Part shown: one piece after another, positions 43,272-51,673 of the stretch
Numbering within the stretch: the first letter of the stretch is position 1
Layout of the letters: each line of letters starts with the position of its first letter
From: Embleya hyalina
GTDB taxonomy: Bacteria; Actinomycetota; Actinomycetes; Streptomycetales; Streptomycetaceae
DNA length: 64,000 bases
Direction of reading: 5' to 3'
Assembly (NCBI RefSeq): GCF_003967355.1
Contig: NZ_BIFH01000013.1
Span: 864,651-928,650, forward strand
Notes under the pieces: generated by a model
Database searches by the model: none
What the model was told of the DNA's origin: nothing
The model's input: the letters and a program-made list of their open reading frames with translations, nothing else
Translations under genes and position numbers: made by a program

Positions 43272-44168
43272 TCAGCAGGTTCGGCGGACGTACTTGCCGT
43301 TCGGCGGGGCGGTGACGTCGTGGTCGCGGCGGACGACCGAGATGCGCGGGCCGACGGATGTGCAGGCGGAGGCGAATCCGGCGTCGTCGTACTCGACGTC
43401 GACGACCCGGTTGTCGTAGGCCGATGCGTACTGATCGCACTCGTCGGTCGCGCCGCACTGCTCGGAGACGGCGAAGTCGAATCCGATCTCCCGGTGCCGG
43501 TCGAGCAGTTCGGCGCCGTTCTTCTGGGCGATGGCCAGGCCGTCGCGGTGGGCGCGCCGTGCCAAGAGGGTGGCGAACGCGATGTTGTCCTGCGGTTTGA
43601 GCAGCCCTTGGGAACGGCCGTAGGAGTCGAGGTTGTCGGGTTCGACGGCCTGGAATCCCTTGGCCGCGCAGCCGTCGATCCAGGGGTATTCGATCTGTGC
43701 GAGCCTGTCCCGCTTGGCGGCGGTGGACACGTCCAGCAGGGGCTCGTGCCAGTCCTTGTCGAGGATCGGGGCGCCGCCGGAATCGCGCAGCAGCAGGTCG
43801 GGGTGGTTGCTCTGCCACCAGGCGCTGCTGCCGGGCTGGGCCTGGAAGGCGTTGATGTAACAGATGTTGTACAGGCCCGGGGCCGGGTCCGCGCCGCTGT
43901 CGCGCGAGACGATGCGCACGCCCGCGGCCGGCGGGTAGGCGCCACCGATCTGGTAGTCCCATGGTGCGCCGACCGGTGGCGGCAGGACGGGCCTGGCGTC
44001 GCCGGCGGTCGGCTGTGCGGGTGGCGCGGCGGTGCCGGCGCCGGGGGAGGGGTTCTGTGCGGTCGGCGCGGTGTCCGCGTCCTCGTCGGAGCCCGAGGAG
44101 GCGCATGCCGCCGTCAGGAGAAGGGTCAGGGCCAAGGCCACGATCCGGGTGGCTGCGGTCGAACGCAT
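43272..44168 (-). CDS. GH114-type endo-alpha-1,4-polygalactosaminidase lipoprotein
   Basis: A 298-aa exported lipoprotein. Signal peptide with lipobox LTAAC (Cys about 22), a Pro/Ala/Thr-rich linker to about residue 65, then the TIM-barrel catalytic domain: PWDYQIGGAY, YNICYINAFQAQPG, DWHEPLLDVS, GFQAVEPDNLDSYGR, VSEQCGATDECDQY. The family hydrolyses polygalactosamine-containing exopolysaccharides; Asp and Glu of VEPDNLDSY are the likely acid residues. Confidence 0.88.
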   Translation of the reverse strand: MRSTAATRIVALALTLLLTAACASSGSDEDADTAPTAQNPSPGAGTAAPPAQPTAGDARPVLPPPVGAPWDYQIGGAYPPAAGVRIVSRDSGADPAPGLYNICYINAFQAQPGSSAWWQSNHPDLLLRDSGGAPILDKDWHEPLLDVSTAAKRDRLAQIEYPWIDGCAAKGFQAVEPDNLDSYGRSQGLLKPQDNIAFATLLARRAHRDGLAIAQKNGAELLDRHREIGFDFAVSEQCGATDECDQYASAYDNRVVDVEYDDAGFASACTSVGPRISVVRRDHDVTAPPNGKYVRRTC

Positions 44169-44410
44169 GAAGGTTCCCGTGTGTCTGCGGGTACGGTCCC
44201 CGCCTCGGTACCGGTAGGGTCCTGGCGACTGGGTCCGGGCTTGCGGCTGCGCCGGCATACCGGATGGGAGTACCTCGGGCGTCGGAGGGCAACGCGCTTT
44301 CACGCTACACCAATCGACTCGCCGGCCGGCCGAAGCGGTGCGGTGGCGGTCGTCTTCGTGGGATCCGTCCGCCGGGTTCGTGCTGGCGGGGACGGCGGCT
44401 CGCCGGCGGC

Positions 44411-45034
44411 TCAGCGATTGTCGAACAGGGCGATGGTGTCGGTGTCGGCGAAGTGGGGGCTTTCCGCTTCCGCGACCATGAGGGCGGCGATTCCGGCGCG
44501 GGGTGCCATGGGCGGGATCGTGCGCGGTCGGAAGTCCGCGGCGCGCAGGAGTCGTCCGTTGTCCCGGTAGGGCTTGTTGGTCAGCGGCCCGGCGTGGACG
44601 GTGGTCCCGCCCGCTTCGCGGACGGTGCGGCCGGCGACGGCCTTGGCGTCCCACTCGTGGCGCAGGATGGGCTTGAGGAGAGCCCCCGTGACGGGGCCGA
44701 GTGCTCCTTCGGTGGCTCCCATGCCCAGGGAGGTGAGCCAGACGACGCGGGACGCGGCCGAGGCGATCTGACGGGCGCCGTCGACGAGGATCGCCGGGTC
44801 CTGCTTCTTGGTGATGCCCAAGGCGCTGATGACGACATCGGCGCCCTCGACGGCCGCGGCGACCGTGCCGGCGTCGGTCACGTCCGCACGGACCACCCGC
44901 AGGTTCGCTGCGGCGGGCACCTCGATCCGTTCCGGCCGGCGGGCCAGCGCCACGACGTCGTGGCCACGCTCCACGGCGCGGGCGACCAGCAGCCGGCCGG
45001 TCGGTCCGGTGGAGCCGAGTATTGCGATCCTCAC
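44411..45034 (-). CDS. NAD(P)-binding NmrA/SDR-like protein
   Basis: A 207-aa atypical SDR: IAILGSTGPTGRLLVARAVERGH (GxxGxxG), VVRADVTD, VVISALGITK, VWLTSLGMGATEG and GGTTVHAGPLT. NADPH-binding reductase or sensor. GTG start with GTGGAGA upstream. Located 101 nt downstream of the IMPase-like gene on the same strand. Confidence 0.85.
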   Translation of the reverse strand: MRIAILGSTGPTGRLLVARAVERGHDVVALARRPERIEVPAAANLRVVRADVTDAGTVAAAVEGADVVISALGITKKQDPAILVDGARQIASAASRVVWLTSLGMGATEGALGPVTGALLKPILRHEWDAKAVAGRTVREAGGTTVHAGPLTNKPYRDNGRLLRAADFRPRTIPPMAPRAGIAALMVAEAESPHFADTDTIALFDNR

Positions 45035-45135
45035 GATGATCTCCACTCGTGCGGTAAGAGGATGAACAGGGTTCCGTGGTAAGCCACTTGGCGGCTCCGG
45101 TCGGCCCGGGGCGGACCCGGACCGGGTGGTGCGGG

Positions 45136-45969
45136 TCAGCGGGGGCCGGACAGGACGTCGACCGCCCGGGCGTGCAGGCCGGGCGCGGTGGCGAGGAAGT
45201 CGGCGCTCGCCAGGCTCCAGGGCTCTCCGCGGGTGTCGGTGACGGTGCCGCCGGCCTCGGCGACCAGGAGCGCGCCGGGCAGCAGGCCCGAGCGCACGTC
45301 GGAGAACTGCCAGAAGACGTCCATGCGGCCGGCCGCGACGTGCACGAGTTGCAGCGTGGCGGGGACCGAGACCCGCACGACGAGGGCGTCGAGGAGCATG
45401 GCGGTCACCGCCGCGCCCGTGCGGCGGAGCGCTTCCTCGTCCTCGCCCGGCTTGGCCTGCCCGGTGCCCACCAGCGCGGCGCGCAGGTCGGTCTTGGCGG
45501 AGGCGCGCAGCGGTGCACCGTCGAGGAAGGCCCCCTTGCCGCGCAGCGCGGTGTAGGTGTTGCCGGTGAGCGGCAGGTGGACCACGGTCAGGACCGGGGC
45601 GTTGTCGCGTACCAGCGCGGCGGTCACCGCCCATTCGCCCATGCCGTGGATGTGGTTGATGTTGCCCTCGGCGGTGTCCACCACCCACCACTCGCCCCCG
45701 GGCAGCACGCCGCCGGCCAGTTCGTCCTCGACCCATCGGGAACCGGGACGTGTGTCGAGCAGCGGCTGCGCGACGAGGGCCAGGACCGCTTTGTCGTTGG
45801 CGTGGATGGCGCGGACGATCTCGTCGAGGTCGCCGGGGCGCGCGGCCGTGTCGTAGCGCTTGCGCAGGAGTTCCCCGGCCGCCTCGACCACGGTCACGGC
45901 GCGCTCCAGGACCGCTTCGAGTTCGGCGGCGTCGGCGGGGACGGTGCGGGGGGCGGGGAGGGTGTTCAT
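45136..45969 (-). CDS. Inositol-monophosphatase-like protein with altered metal motif
   Basis: A 277-aa protein of the FIG/IMPase superfamily. Conserved: WVEDEL, the motif VDTAEGNINHIHG in place of DPIDGTxNF (second Asp to Glu, Thr to Asn), and VRSGLLPGALLVAEAGG in place of WDxAAG. The deviations suggest a different phosphatase substrate or reduced activity. A good promoter lies upstream (46027-46055). The NmrA-like gene follows. Confidence 0.82.
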   Translation of the reverse strand: MNTLPAPRTVPADAAELEAVLERAVTVVEAAGELLRKRYDTAARPGDLDEIVRAIHANDKAVLALVAQPLLDTRPGSRWVEDELAGGVLPGGEWWVVDTAEGNINHIHGMGEWAVTAALVRDNAPVLTVVHLPLTGNTYTALRGKGAFLDGAPLRASAKTDLRAALVGTGQAKPGEDEEALRRTGAAVTAMLLDALVVRVSVPATLQLVHVAAGRMDVFWQFSDVRSGLLPGALLVAEAGGTVTDTRGEPWSLASADFLATAPGLHARAVDVLSGPR

Positions 45970-46026
45970 GATCGCTCCTGATGCGAAAGGGAGGGGGATT
46001 CGCGGCCTGCCGGCTGCTCGCTTTCG

Positions 46027-46055
46027 ACGTTAGAAGCAGGGATCATTAACATCAA
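46027..46055 (-). promoter_or_regulatory. Promoter for the IMPase-like gene
   Basis: On the minus strand: -35 TTGATG, 17-nt spacer, -10 TAACGT, about 50 nt before the IMPase start. The island is AT-rich. A direct repeat CTGGATTT occurs at 46073-46080 and 46093-46100 (period 20), just upstream, and may bind an activator. Confidence 0.5.
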
Positions 46056-46231
46056 ATGCAACCTTGTTACGCCTGGATTTACTGTGGTGCAACTGGATTT
46101 CCGGGCCCCGGCCCTGCGCGCGACCGTGCACGATCATCACCGTGTCCCGCCGGGGACGGCCGCGCGAGCCCGGACCGAACGAGGCGGGCCCGGCGCCGTG
46201 GCGCCGAGCCCGCACACCGACCGGGTGGCCG

Positions 46232-46474
46232 TCAGGCGTTGTCGTCGCCGTTGCCGCCGTTGCCGCCGTCGTCGCCGTTGAGCATGGCGGCGGTCAGGAC
46301 GTTGCCGGCGACGCCCCAGCCGCCGTCGACGACCTCGTCGATCAGCACGACGGTGGTGGCGCGGGCCCGCTCACCGTAGATCTCCGCGTACAGGTCGGTG
46401 GTGCGCTCGACGAGCTTCTTCTTGTCCTCGGTGGTGACGGTGCCCGCAGGGACCTTGAAGTTGGCGAAGGGCAT
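46232..46474 (-). CDS. 4-oxalocrotonate tautomerase-like protein
   Basis: An 80-aa tautomerase with the catalytic Pro2 (MPFANFKVPAG) and the helix TEDKKKLVERTTDLYAEIYG. The C-terminal tail is a low-complexity GGN/GDD run. Divergent from the XRE-MmyB regulator, its probable controller. Confidence 0.88.
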   Translation of the reverse strand: MPFANFKVPAGTVTTEDKKKLVERTTDLYAEIYGERARATTVVLIDEVVDGGWGVAGNVLTAAMLNGDDGGNGGNGDDNA

Positions 46475-46701
46475 GGGTGTTTCTCCTTGAGTGGGTTTCC
46501 GTGAAGCGGGGAGGTTTGGCCGGGGCCGCCTCCCGGGTGCCGGCCGGCGTGGTCGGAGGCCGGCGCGGGGGGTCAGCAGTTCGTCGATGCCGATCCGGCG
46601 CGCTCGGGGTGTTTCGTGTTCATGCCCTCCACGATGCGCGGCGCCGGCCGGCGGAACCAGGGGACGTCATCCCCTGGGTCGCCCGCGCGACCGGACGCAC
46701 A

Positions 46702-47571
46702 ATGGCAGACATGGGTTCCGTGAAACACACCGAGTTGGGGGCGTTCCTGCGCTCGCGCCGCGCCCGCATCCGCCCGGCCGACGTGGGTCTTCCGCACGGG
46801 CCGCGCCGCCGGGTGCCCGGGCTGCGCCGCGACGAGGTCGCCCGGCTCGCCGGCGCGTCGGTGGACTACTACAACGAACTCGAACGCGGCGCCGGATCCC
46901 AGCCCTCCGAACAGATGATCGCCGCGTTGGCCCGGGCGCTGCGGCTGACCGGCGACGAGCGCGACCACCTGTACCACCTGGCCGACCGCCCCGTGCCCGC
47001 GTCCGGCGGGCCGGCTTCGCACGTCCATCCCGGCATGCTCGACCTGCTCTCCCGGTTGACCTCGACACCCGCACAGGTCATCACCGACCTGCACGTCACC
47101 CTGGTCCAGAACCCGCTCGCGGTGGCGCTGCTCGGGGACCACTCCGGTTTCCGGGGCACCCGGGCGAGCTTCGTCCACCGGTGGTTCACCGAGCCCGACG
47201 CCCGCCTGCTCTATCCCGAGGCCGACCACCCGGGGCAGTCCCGGGCCTTCGTCGCCGACCTGCGCGCGGCCGCCGCCCGACGCGACGCCAGGGACACCGA
47301 GGCCGCGTCGCTGATCGGCACGCTGCTCGCCGCCTCGCCCGAATTCGCCGCCCTGTGGGCCGACCACGACGTGGCGTTCCGCCGCGACGACCGCAAACGC
47401 CTCGACCACCCCACGCTCGGCCCGATCGAGGTCAACTGCCTCAACCTGTTCAGCGAGGACGGCCGACAACGGCTGCTCTGGTTCACCCCCGCCGTCGGCA
47501 CCGACAGCGCCGACCTCCTCGACCTCCTGGCCACCCTCGGCACCCAGGACATCACCGGTCTCGAACGCTGA
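46702..47571 (+). CDS. XRE-family regulator with MmyB-like ligand domain
   Basis: A 289-aa regulator: HTH at about 10-85 (LGAFLRSRRARIRPADVG, RRVPGLRRDEVARLAGASVDYYNELERG) and a MmyB-like C-terminal domain (about 105-285, RWFTEPDARLLYPE, FRRDDRKRLDHPTLGPIEVN). Fatty-acid-binding domains of this type are abundant in streptomycetes. Start at MADMGSVK; the next Met is a near alternative. Confidence 0.88.
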   Translation: MADMGSVKHTELGAFLRSRRARIRPADVGLPHGPRRRVPGLRRDEVARLAGASVDYYNELERGAGSQPSEQMIAALARALRLTGDERDHLYHLADRPVPASGGPASHVHPGMLDLLSRLTSTPAQVITDLHVTLVQNPLAVALLGDHSGFRGTRASFVHRWFTEPDARLLYPEADHPGQSRAFVADLRAAAARRDARDTEAASLIGTLLAASPEFAALWADHDVAFRRDDRKRLDHPTLGPIEVNCLNLFSEDGRQRLLWFTPAVGTDSADLLDLLATLGTQDITGLER

Positions 47572-47664
47572 GGACTCCACGCCACGGCACCGGACCCTCC
47601 GCGCGCGTCGGTGCCGAGGATCCGGACGCCGCCGGCCGACCGCCGCCCGGCCGCCGGGTGTCGG

Positions 47665-48129
47665 TCAGCGCCCCTCGGTGAGGTCGACGCCGAGCCGGCG
47701 CAGGAAGCCGACGTTGTCGTACTGGACCCACTCCTCGGCCAGTCGGCCGTTCTCGTGATAGCGGAAGAGGTTGATCAGCTCGAGTCGCATCGGCTGCCCG
47801 TTCGGTGCGATCGTGCCGATGGGCGACGCCTCGAAGGGCCCGGTGAAGCGCCCCGACATGCAGGTACGCGAACCGATGTACGGACCCTCGCCGATGATGG
47901 CGCGACGCTCGCAGGCGAATCCCTCGAACGCGGCACGCATGGCCGCGAAGAAGGAACGCAGCTGTGGGTACGTCATATCGCCGTCGGGACCGTGGAACAC
48001 GAAATCGTCCGCGAAATAGGCGTCCAGCTTCTCGTCGTCGGCCACGGCGATCGCCTCGCGGCCGATCCGCACCAATGCGCGCGCACGCTCGTCGTACCGG
48101 GTGTCGTCAGGGGAAATGAACTCGCTCAT
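47665..48129 (-). CDS. SnoaL-like/NTF2-fold protein
   Basis: A 154-aa protein with the NTF2-like order: ALVRIGREAIAVADDEKLDAYFADDFVFHGPDGD, FFAAMRAAFEGF, and the late NLFRYHENGRLAEEWVQYD, typical of SnoaL-like polyketide-cyclase/ester-cyclase relatives. Divergent from a LysR regulator with a perfect palindrome between. It lies alone, so a catabolic or protective role is as likely as biosynthesis. Confidence 0.85.
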   Translation of the reverse strand: MSEFISPDDTRYDERARALVRIGREAIAVADDEKLDAYFADDFVFHGPDGDMTYPQLRSFFAAMRAAFEGFACERRAIIGEGPYIGSRTCMSGRFTGPFEASPIGTIAPNGQPMRLELINLFRYHENGRLAEEWVQYDNVGFLRRLGVDLTEGR

Positions 48130-48181
48130 GGGAAGGGCCTTTCGGGGTTTCGGCTTGTGTCGCCACCTTCGACGGTAGACC

Positions 48182-48199
48182 CCGAAAGCCGACTTTCGG
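48182..48199. promoter_or_regulatory. Palindrome between SnoaL-like gene and LysR gene
   Basis: CCGAAAG-CCGA-CTTTCGG, perfect 7-bp arms, 53 nt before the SnoaL-like start. Likely the LysR site. Confidence 0.6.
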
Positions 48200-48271
48200 C
48201 TCTGCGTCACATGCAATCATCGGTCCGCTCCCATAACGTCCATGCATGGCTCGGACGGTTACCATGTCGCT

Positions 48272-49171
48272 GTGCCGGAACTCAGCATCACCGCCCTTCG
48301 CGTCGTACGCGCGGTGGCCGCGCACGGCTCCCTGAGCGGCGCGGCGCGCACGCTCGGCTACTCCCAACCCGCCGTCTCCCGCCAGGTCTCGGCCGCGGAG
48401 AAAGCCGCGGGACAGCCGCTTTTCGTACGCGGCGCGCGCGGCGTCAAGACCACGCGCGCGGGGGAGATCGTCGCCCGATTCGCCACCGAGACCCTCGCCG
48501 GACTCGACCGGCTCGACGAACGGCTCGACGCGCTCACCTCCGGGCCGCAGATCCGGGTCCGGGTGGGGGCGTTCCCCGCCGCGAACGCCGGCCTGCTCCC
48601 CTTCGCGCTGGCCAGAGCGTTGGAAGAGCAGCCCAGACTGACGTTCACACTCACCGAGGCGTCCTCGCCCCGGCTCGTGCACCAGGTCACCACCGGGCGA
48701 CTGGACATCGCGATCGTGGCCTCCGGGCCCGGCCTGCCACAGCCGGCCCTGGAGGGGCTGCGGATCATCCCGCTGCCGGGCGGCGACCTGATGGTGGGCG
48801 TGCCGCGCGGGCACCCGCTCGCCGAGTCGGAAAGCGCCGTCCCGGTACGCGAACTCGCCCACGCGTCATGGATCGTCGGCAAAGGCGCCGACGACGAACC
48901 ACAGTTCGGTGCCTGGCCCACACTGACCGATCCGCTGATCGCCTTCCGCACGCGCACGTGGCCCAGCCGGTTCGGACTCGTCGCCGCCGGTCTCGGCATC
49001 TGTGTCATCCCGGAAATCCTCGCCCCGGTCGTCCCGCGGAACATCGCCCTGGTGCGCGTGGACGACCCGAACCTGCTCGGCCGGCGCATGTTCGCGGTCA
49101 CCGGGAACGACAGGGTGGAAACCCACGAAGTCGTCGTCCGGGCCCTGCGGGAACCCCGCGAGCACCGGTAG
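48272..49171 (+). CDS. LysR-family regulator
   Basis: A 300-aa LysR protein: HTH at residues 1-60 (ALRVVRAVAAHGSLSGAARTLGYSQPAVSRQVSA in pieces, then QPLFVRGARG) and a periplasmic-binding-type effector domain. Start set at GTG 48272: a TACCAT box lies 6 nt before it, suggesting a leaderless message; ATG 48242, ten codons earlier, is an alternative. Neither has a clear ribosome binding site. Divergent from the SnoaL-like gene. Confidence 0.85.
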   Translation: MPELSITALRVVRAVAAHGSLSGAARTLGYSQPAVSRQVSAAEKAAGQPLFVRGARGVKTTRAGEIVARFATETLAGLDRLDERLDALTSGPQIRVRVGAFPAANAGLLPFALARALEEQPRLTFTLTEASSPRLVHQVTTGRLDIAIVASGPGLPQPALEGLRIIPLPGGDLMVGVPRGHPLAESESAVPVRELAHASWIVGKGADDEPQFGAWPTLTDPLIAFRTRTWPSRFGLVAAGLGICVIPEILAPVVPRNIALVRVDDPNLLGRRMFAVTGNDRVETHEVVVRALREPREHR

Positions 49172-49176
49172 ACGCC

Positions 49177-49938
49177 TCACCGTCGACAGGCCGGGTTGCT
49201 CGTCCGGCGTAGGTGGGCGTCGATCAGGGCGAAGGTGGCTTGCGGTTGTTCGATCTGCGGGAGGTGGCCCGCCTCGGGAACGACCTCGAGTCGGCCGTTG
49301 CCGAAGGCGTCGGCGTATGCCGCGCCGTAGACGGGGGTGACGATGCGGTCGCTCTCACCCCAGAGCAGGAGGGCGGGTGCCTGGACGTGCCGGAGCCGGC
49401 GCAGCAGCTTGGGGTCGTGCATGTAAGGGTCGCCGGCGAGGACGCGCATGGTGGCCATGTTGGTTCGTCTGCGCGCGAGTTCTTCGGCCGGGACGTCGGC
49501 CGGGTCGAGGTGGTAGTGGTCCGAGTCGTGCCAGGAGTGCTCCGCGACGCCGCGTGCGTCGAGGGCGAAGAAGTCGGTGATCGGTTCCGTCTCGACCCGC
49601 ACGCCGACGGCGTCGACCAGGACGAGGCCGGTGATGGTTCCCGCGTTGTCGCGTACGGCCATTTCGGCGGCTGTCCAGCCGCCGAGCGAGGAGCCGAGGA
49701 CGAGAACGTCGCGCAGTCGGCGTTCGCGCAGGAGGTGGAGGTAGGCGAGGGCCAGGTCGTCGATGCCGGTGAGCCATGCGGGGCGGTGGGTGCCGTCCCG
49801 GCCGGGGTGCACGGGCGCGATGGTGTGTGCGACGTGGGAGAGGTGTCGGACGAGGCCGGCGACCGTGTCGGGGCCGCCGCCGTGCAGGACGAGGACCGGC
49901 CTTCCGGCTCCGGCCTCGGAAGCCCGGTATCGACAACA
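49177..49938 (-). pseudogene. Alpha/beta hydrolase, 5' end lost
   Basis: Encodes a recognisable alpha/beta hydrolase from RYRASEAGAGRPVLVLHGGG onward: HPGRDG, the nucleophile elbow VLGSSLGGW, LLLWGESDRIV (Asp) and PEAGHLPQIEQP (His). The frame stays open upstream to 50052 but that part is simply antisense to the MarR gene and is unlike any hydrolase N-terminus, and no start or promoter remains. Probably inactivated by a deletion, though translation from an upstream in-frame codon cannot be excluded. Convergent with LysR (5 nt gap). Confidence 0.65.
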
Positions 49939-49939
49939 C

Positions 49940-50299
49940 CGGGCCCTTGACGGCGCGCTCTCCGCCAACGGCACCACGCCGGCCCAGTGGGATGCCCTGC
50001 GTGCGATCGGCCGCTCGCCCGGGGCATCGGCGCGCGAGTTGGCCGCGGCCACGTTTCAGACCGAACAAGCCTTCGGAGCGCTCGCGGGCCGTCTCACGGC
50101 CCAGGCCCTCATCGAGCGCCGCCCGGGACTCGGCCGGCGTATCGAGCACCACCTCACGCCCGCCGGCGAGCAGGTCCTGGCGGTCGGCCACACGGTTGCC
50201 GACAAGGTGCTCACCGCCTGCTTCGCGGCCCTGTCCGGCGCGGACCGCGCAACGCTGCTCGACCTACTCCGGCGCCTGACCGCGGAACGAGACACGTAG
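49940..50299 (+). pseudogene. MarR-family regulator, 5' end lost
   Basis: From RALDGALSANGTTPAQWDAL onward this is a MarR protein: ASARELAAATFQTEQAFGALAGRL (HTH), LIERRPGLGRRIEHHLTPAGEQ (wing) and the final dimer helix. The N-terminal helix of about 25-30 residues and the start codon are missing. The gene abuts the 5'-truncated hydrolase head to head, so one deletion probably removed both starts and their shared promoter. Confidence 0.65.
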
Positions 50300-50324
50300 A
50301 GCCCCGAAGGCAACCCCGACCTGC

Positions 50325-50351
50325 GATCCGGCGCCGCACCGGCGCCGGATC
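50325..50351. terminator. Bidirectional terminator hairpin
   Basis: GATCCGGCGCCG (50325-50336), loop CAC, CGGCGCCGGATC (50340-50351): a perfect 12-bp stem between convergent marR and sirtuin genes. Confidence 0.75.
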
Positions 50352-50371
50352 CGGGTGCTCGCCCGTCGGGC

Positions 50372-51169
50372 TCATCGGGTCGGCGTTCCGCCCGCCACCA
50401 GCGTGCTCACGAGTCGCGGCACGATGGCCTCGATGTCGCCTCGCAGCACGGTACTTGCGAGGCCGTCGTACGGCGTGGGTTCGGCGTTGACGATCACCAA
50501 CTCGACACCGCACCCGATCGCCGCGGCGCACAGATCGGCGGCGGGTCGCACCCGCAGCGAGGTCCCGATCACCACCAACACCTCGGCCGCCCGCACGGAA
50601 CTCGCGGCCCGCCCGTGGACGTCACGGTCCGGGTGCTCGCCGAACAGGGCCACGTCCGGCCGCAACACCCCCGTCCGACAGGCCGGACACGGGGGCTCGC
50701 TCGCCCCCGCCCGGACCGCGCGCAGCGCGTCGACCATCGGCACCGGGCATCGGCATCGCACGCAGCGGGCACGGGCCAGGCTTCCGTGCAACTCGTGCAC
50801 GGAATCGACGGGGCTGCCCGCCATCCGGTGCAGTCCGTCGACGTTTTGCGTGACGATACTCGCCCGCAGCCGAGCCAGTGCCCGGTGCGCCGCGCCGGGC
50901 CGGGCATCGCTCACCCCGGGTGCGGCCAGGTCGCGCCACACCCGCGCCCGCACGCTCGGGTCGGTCGTGTACCGCTTGCGGTGGGTGTCCTGCTCGCGCG
51001 CCGGATCGCGGGTCCACAGGCCGTGCGGGCCGCGAAAGTCGGGGAGGCCCGAGGCGGTGGAGATCCCCGCCCCGGTCAGCACCGCCAACCGGCGCACCCC
51101 GCGTAGCCCCATCTCGCCCATTCGGCCGCCGAGTTCGTCCCCGTCGGGCTCGGGTGCGGTCTTGGTCAC
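50372..51169 (-). CDS. Sir2-family NAD-dependent deacetylase
   Basis: A 265-aa sirtuin: VLTGAGISTASGLPDFRGPHGLW, the TQNVDGLH motif, HELHGSL with the catalytic His, two zinc Cys pairs (CVRC, CPAC) and VIGTSLRVRPAADL. Removes acyl groups from lysine using NAD. GTG start at 51169 (VTKTAPEPDG); MGEMGL at 51124 is an alternative start. Confidence 0.88.
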   Translation of the reverse strand: MTKTAPEPDGDELGGRMGEMGLRGVRRLAVLTGAGISTASGLPDFRGPHGLWTRDPAREQDTHRKRYTTDPSVRARVWRDLAAPGVSDARPGAAHRALARLRASIVTQNVDGLHRMAGSPVDSVHELHGSLARARCVRCRCPVPMVDALRAVRAGASEPPCPACRTGVLRPDVALFGEHPDRDVHGRAASSVRAAEVLVVIGTSLRVRPAADLCAAAIGCGVELVIVNAEPTPYDGLASTVLRGDIEAIVPRLVSTLVAGGTPTR

Positions 51170-51673
51170 CGGTGCGAACGCTCCTTCGTGAGGCGGTCGG
51201 TGAAAGCGGCCGGGGCGCGTGGGAACCACCCGCGACGGCCCCGATCACCTTGATGGACGGGACCGGTCGGCGCATCGCTCGCTCGGGGGTGTTCGGCGAT
51301 CCCGCCCGGCGGAACGGCCGGTTGCGCGGTGCCCGCCCCGAGTCTGCTCGTCGCGTCGGATCGGCGCATCCGAATTCCGAGCAGCGGCCGGCAGCGCGTG
51401 CCGATTCCGACGTCGTGCACGCTTCGCACGTGTTCGGGGCGTCCGACCTGTCGTCGAGGCACACGATCGTGATGCGTTGTATCCAGGCGAGGGCCCGGTC
51501 CGGCAGGGTTCGGGCCGGGGCGTTGGCGTGCCACTGCTCGCCGGATGTGGTGGGGGCGTGTTGCGAGGCCCGGTGTCCGGACTTGGCCCTGCCGATCCCA
51601 CGGTGCGCCGCGGGCGGTTGTGTGGGTAAGCGGTATGCGGATGGACTTCCACCGGACGGAAAGGGATTCGCTT
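51170..51673. other. Divergent intergenic stretch, no convincing gene
   Basis: Several frames are open but none shows a recognisable protein with a start signal. It contains the promoters of the sirtuin and the secreted glycosidase-like gene. The last 20 nt hold AAAGGGA, the ribosome binding site of the latter. Confidence 0.45.

Noticed and set aside
46235-46280. GCCGTTGCCGCC short tandem repeat
   Set aside because: It encodes the GGN/GDD tail of the tautomerase and is ordinary codon-level slippage sequence, not a CRISPR or regulatory repeat.
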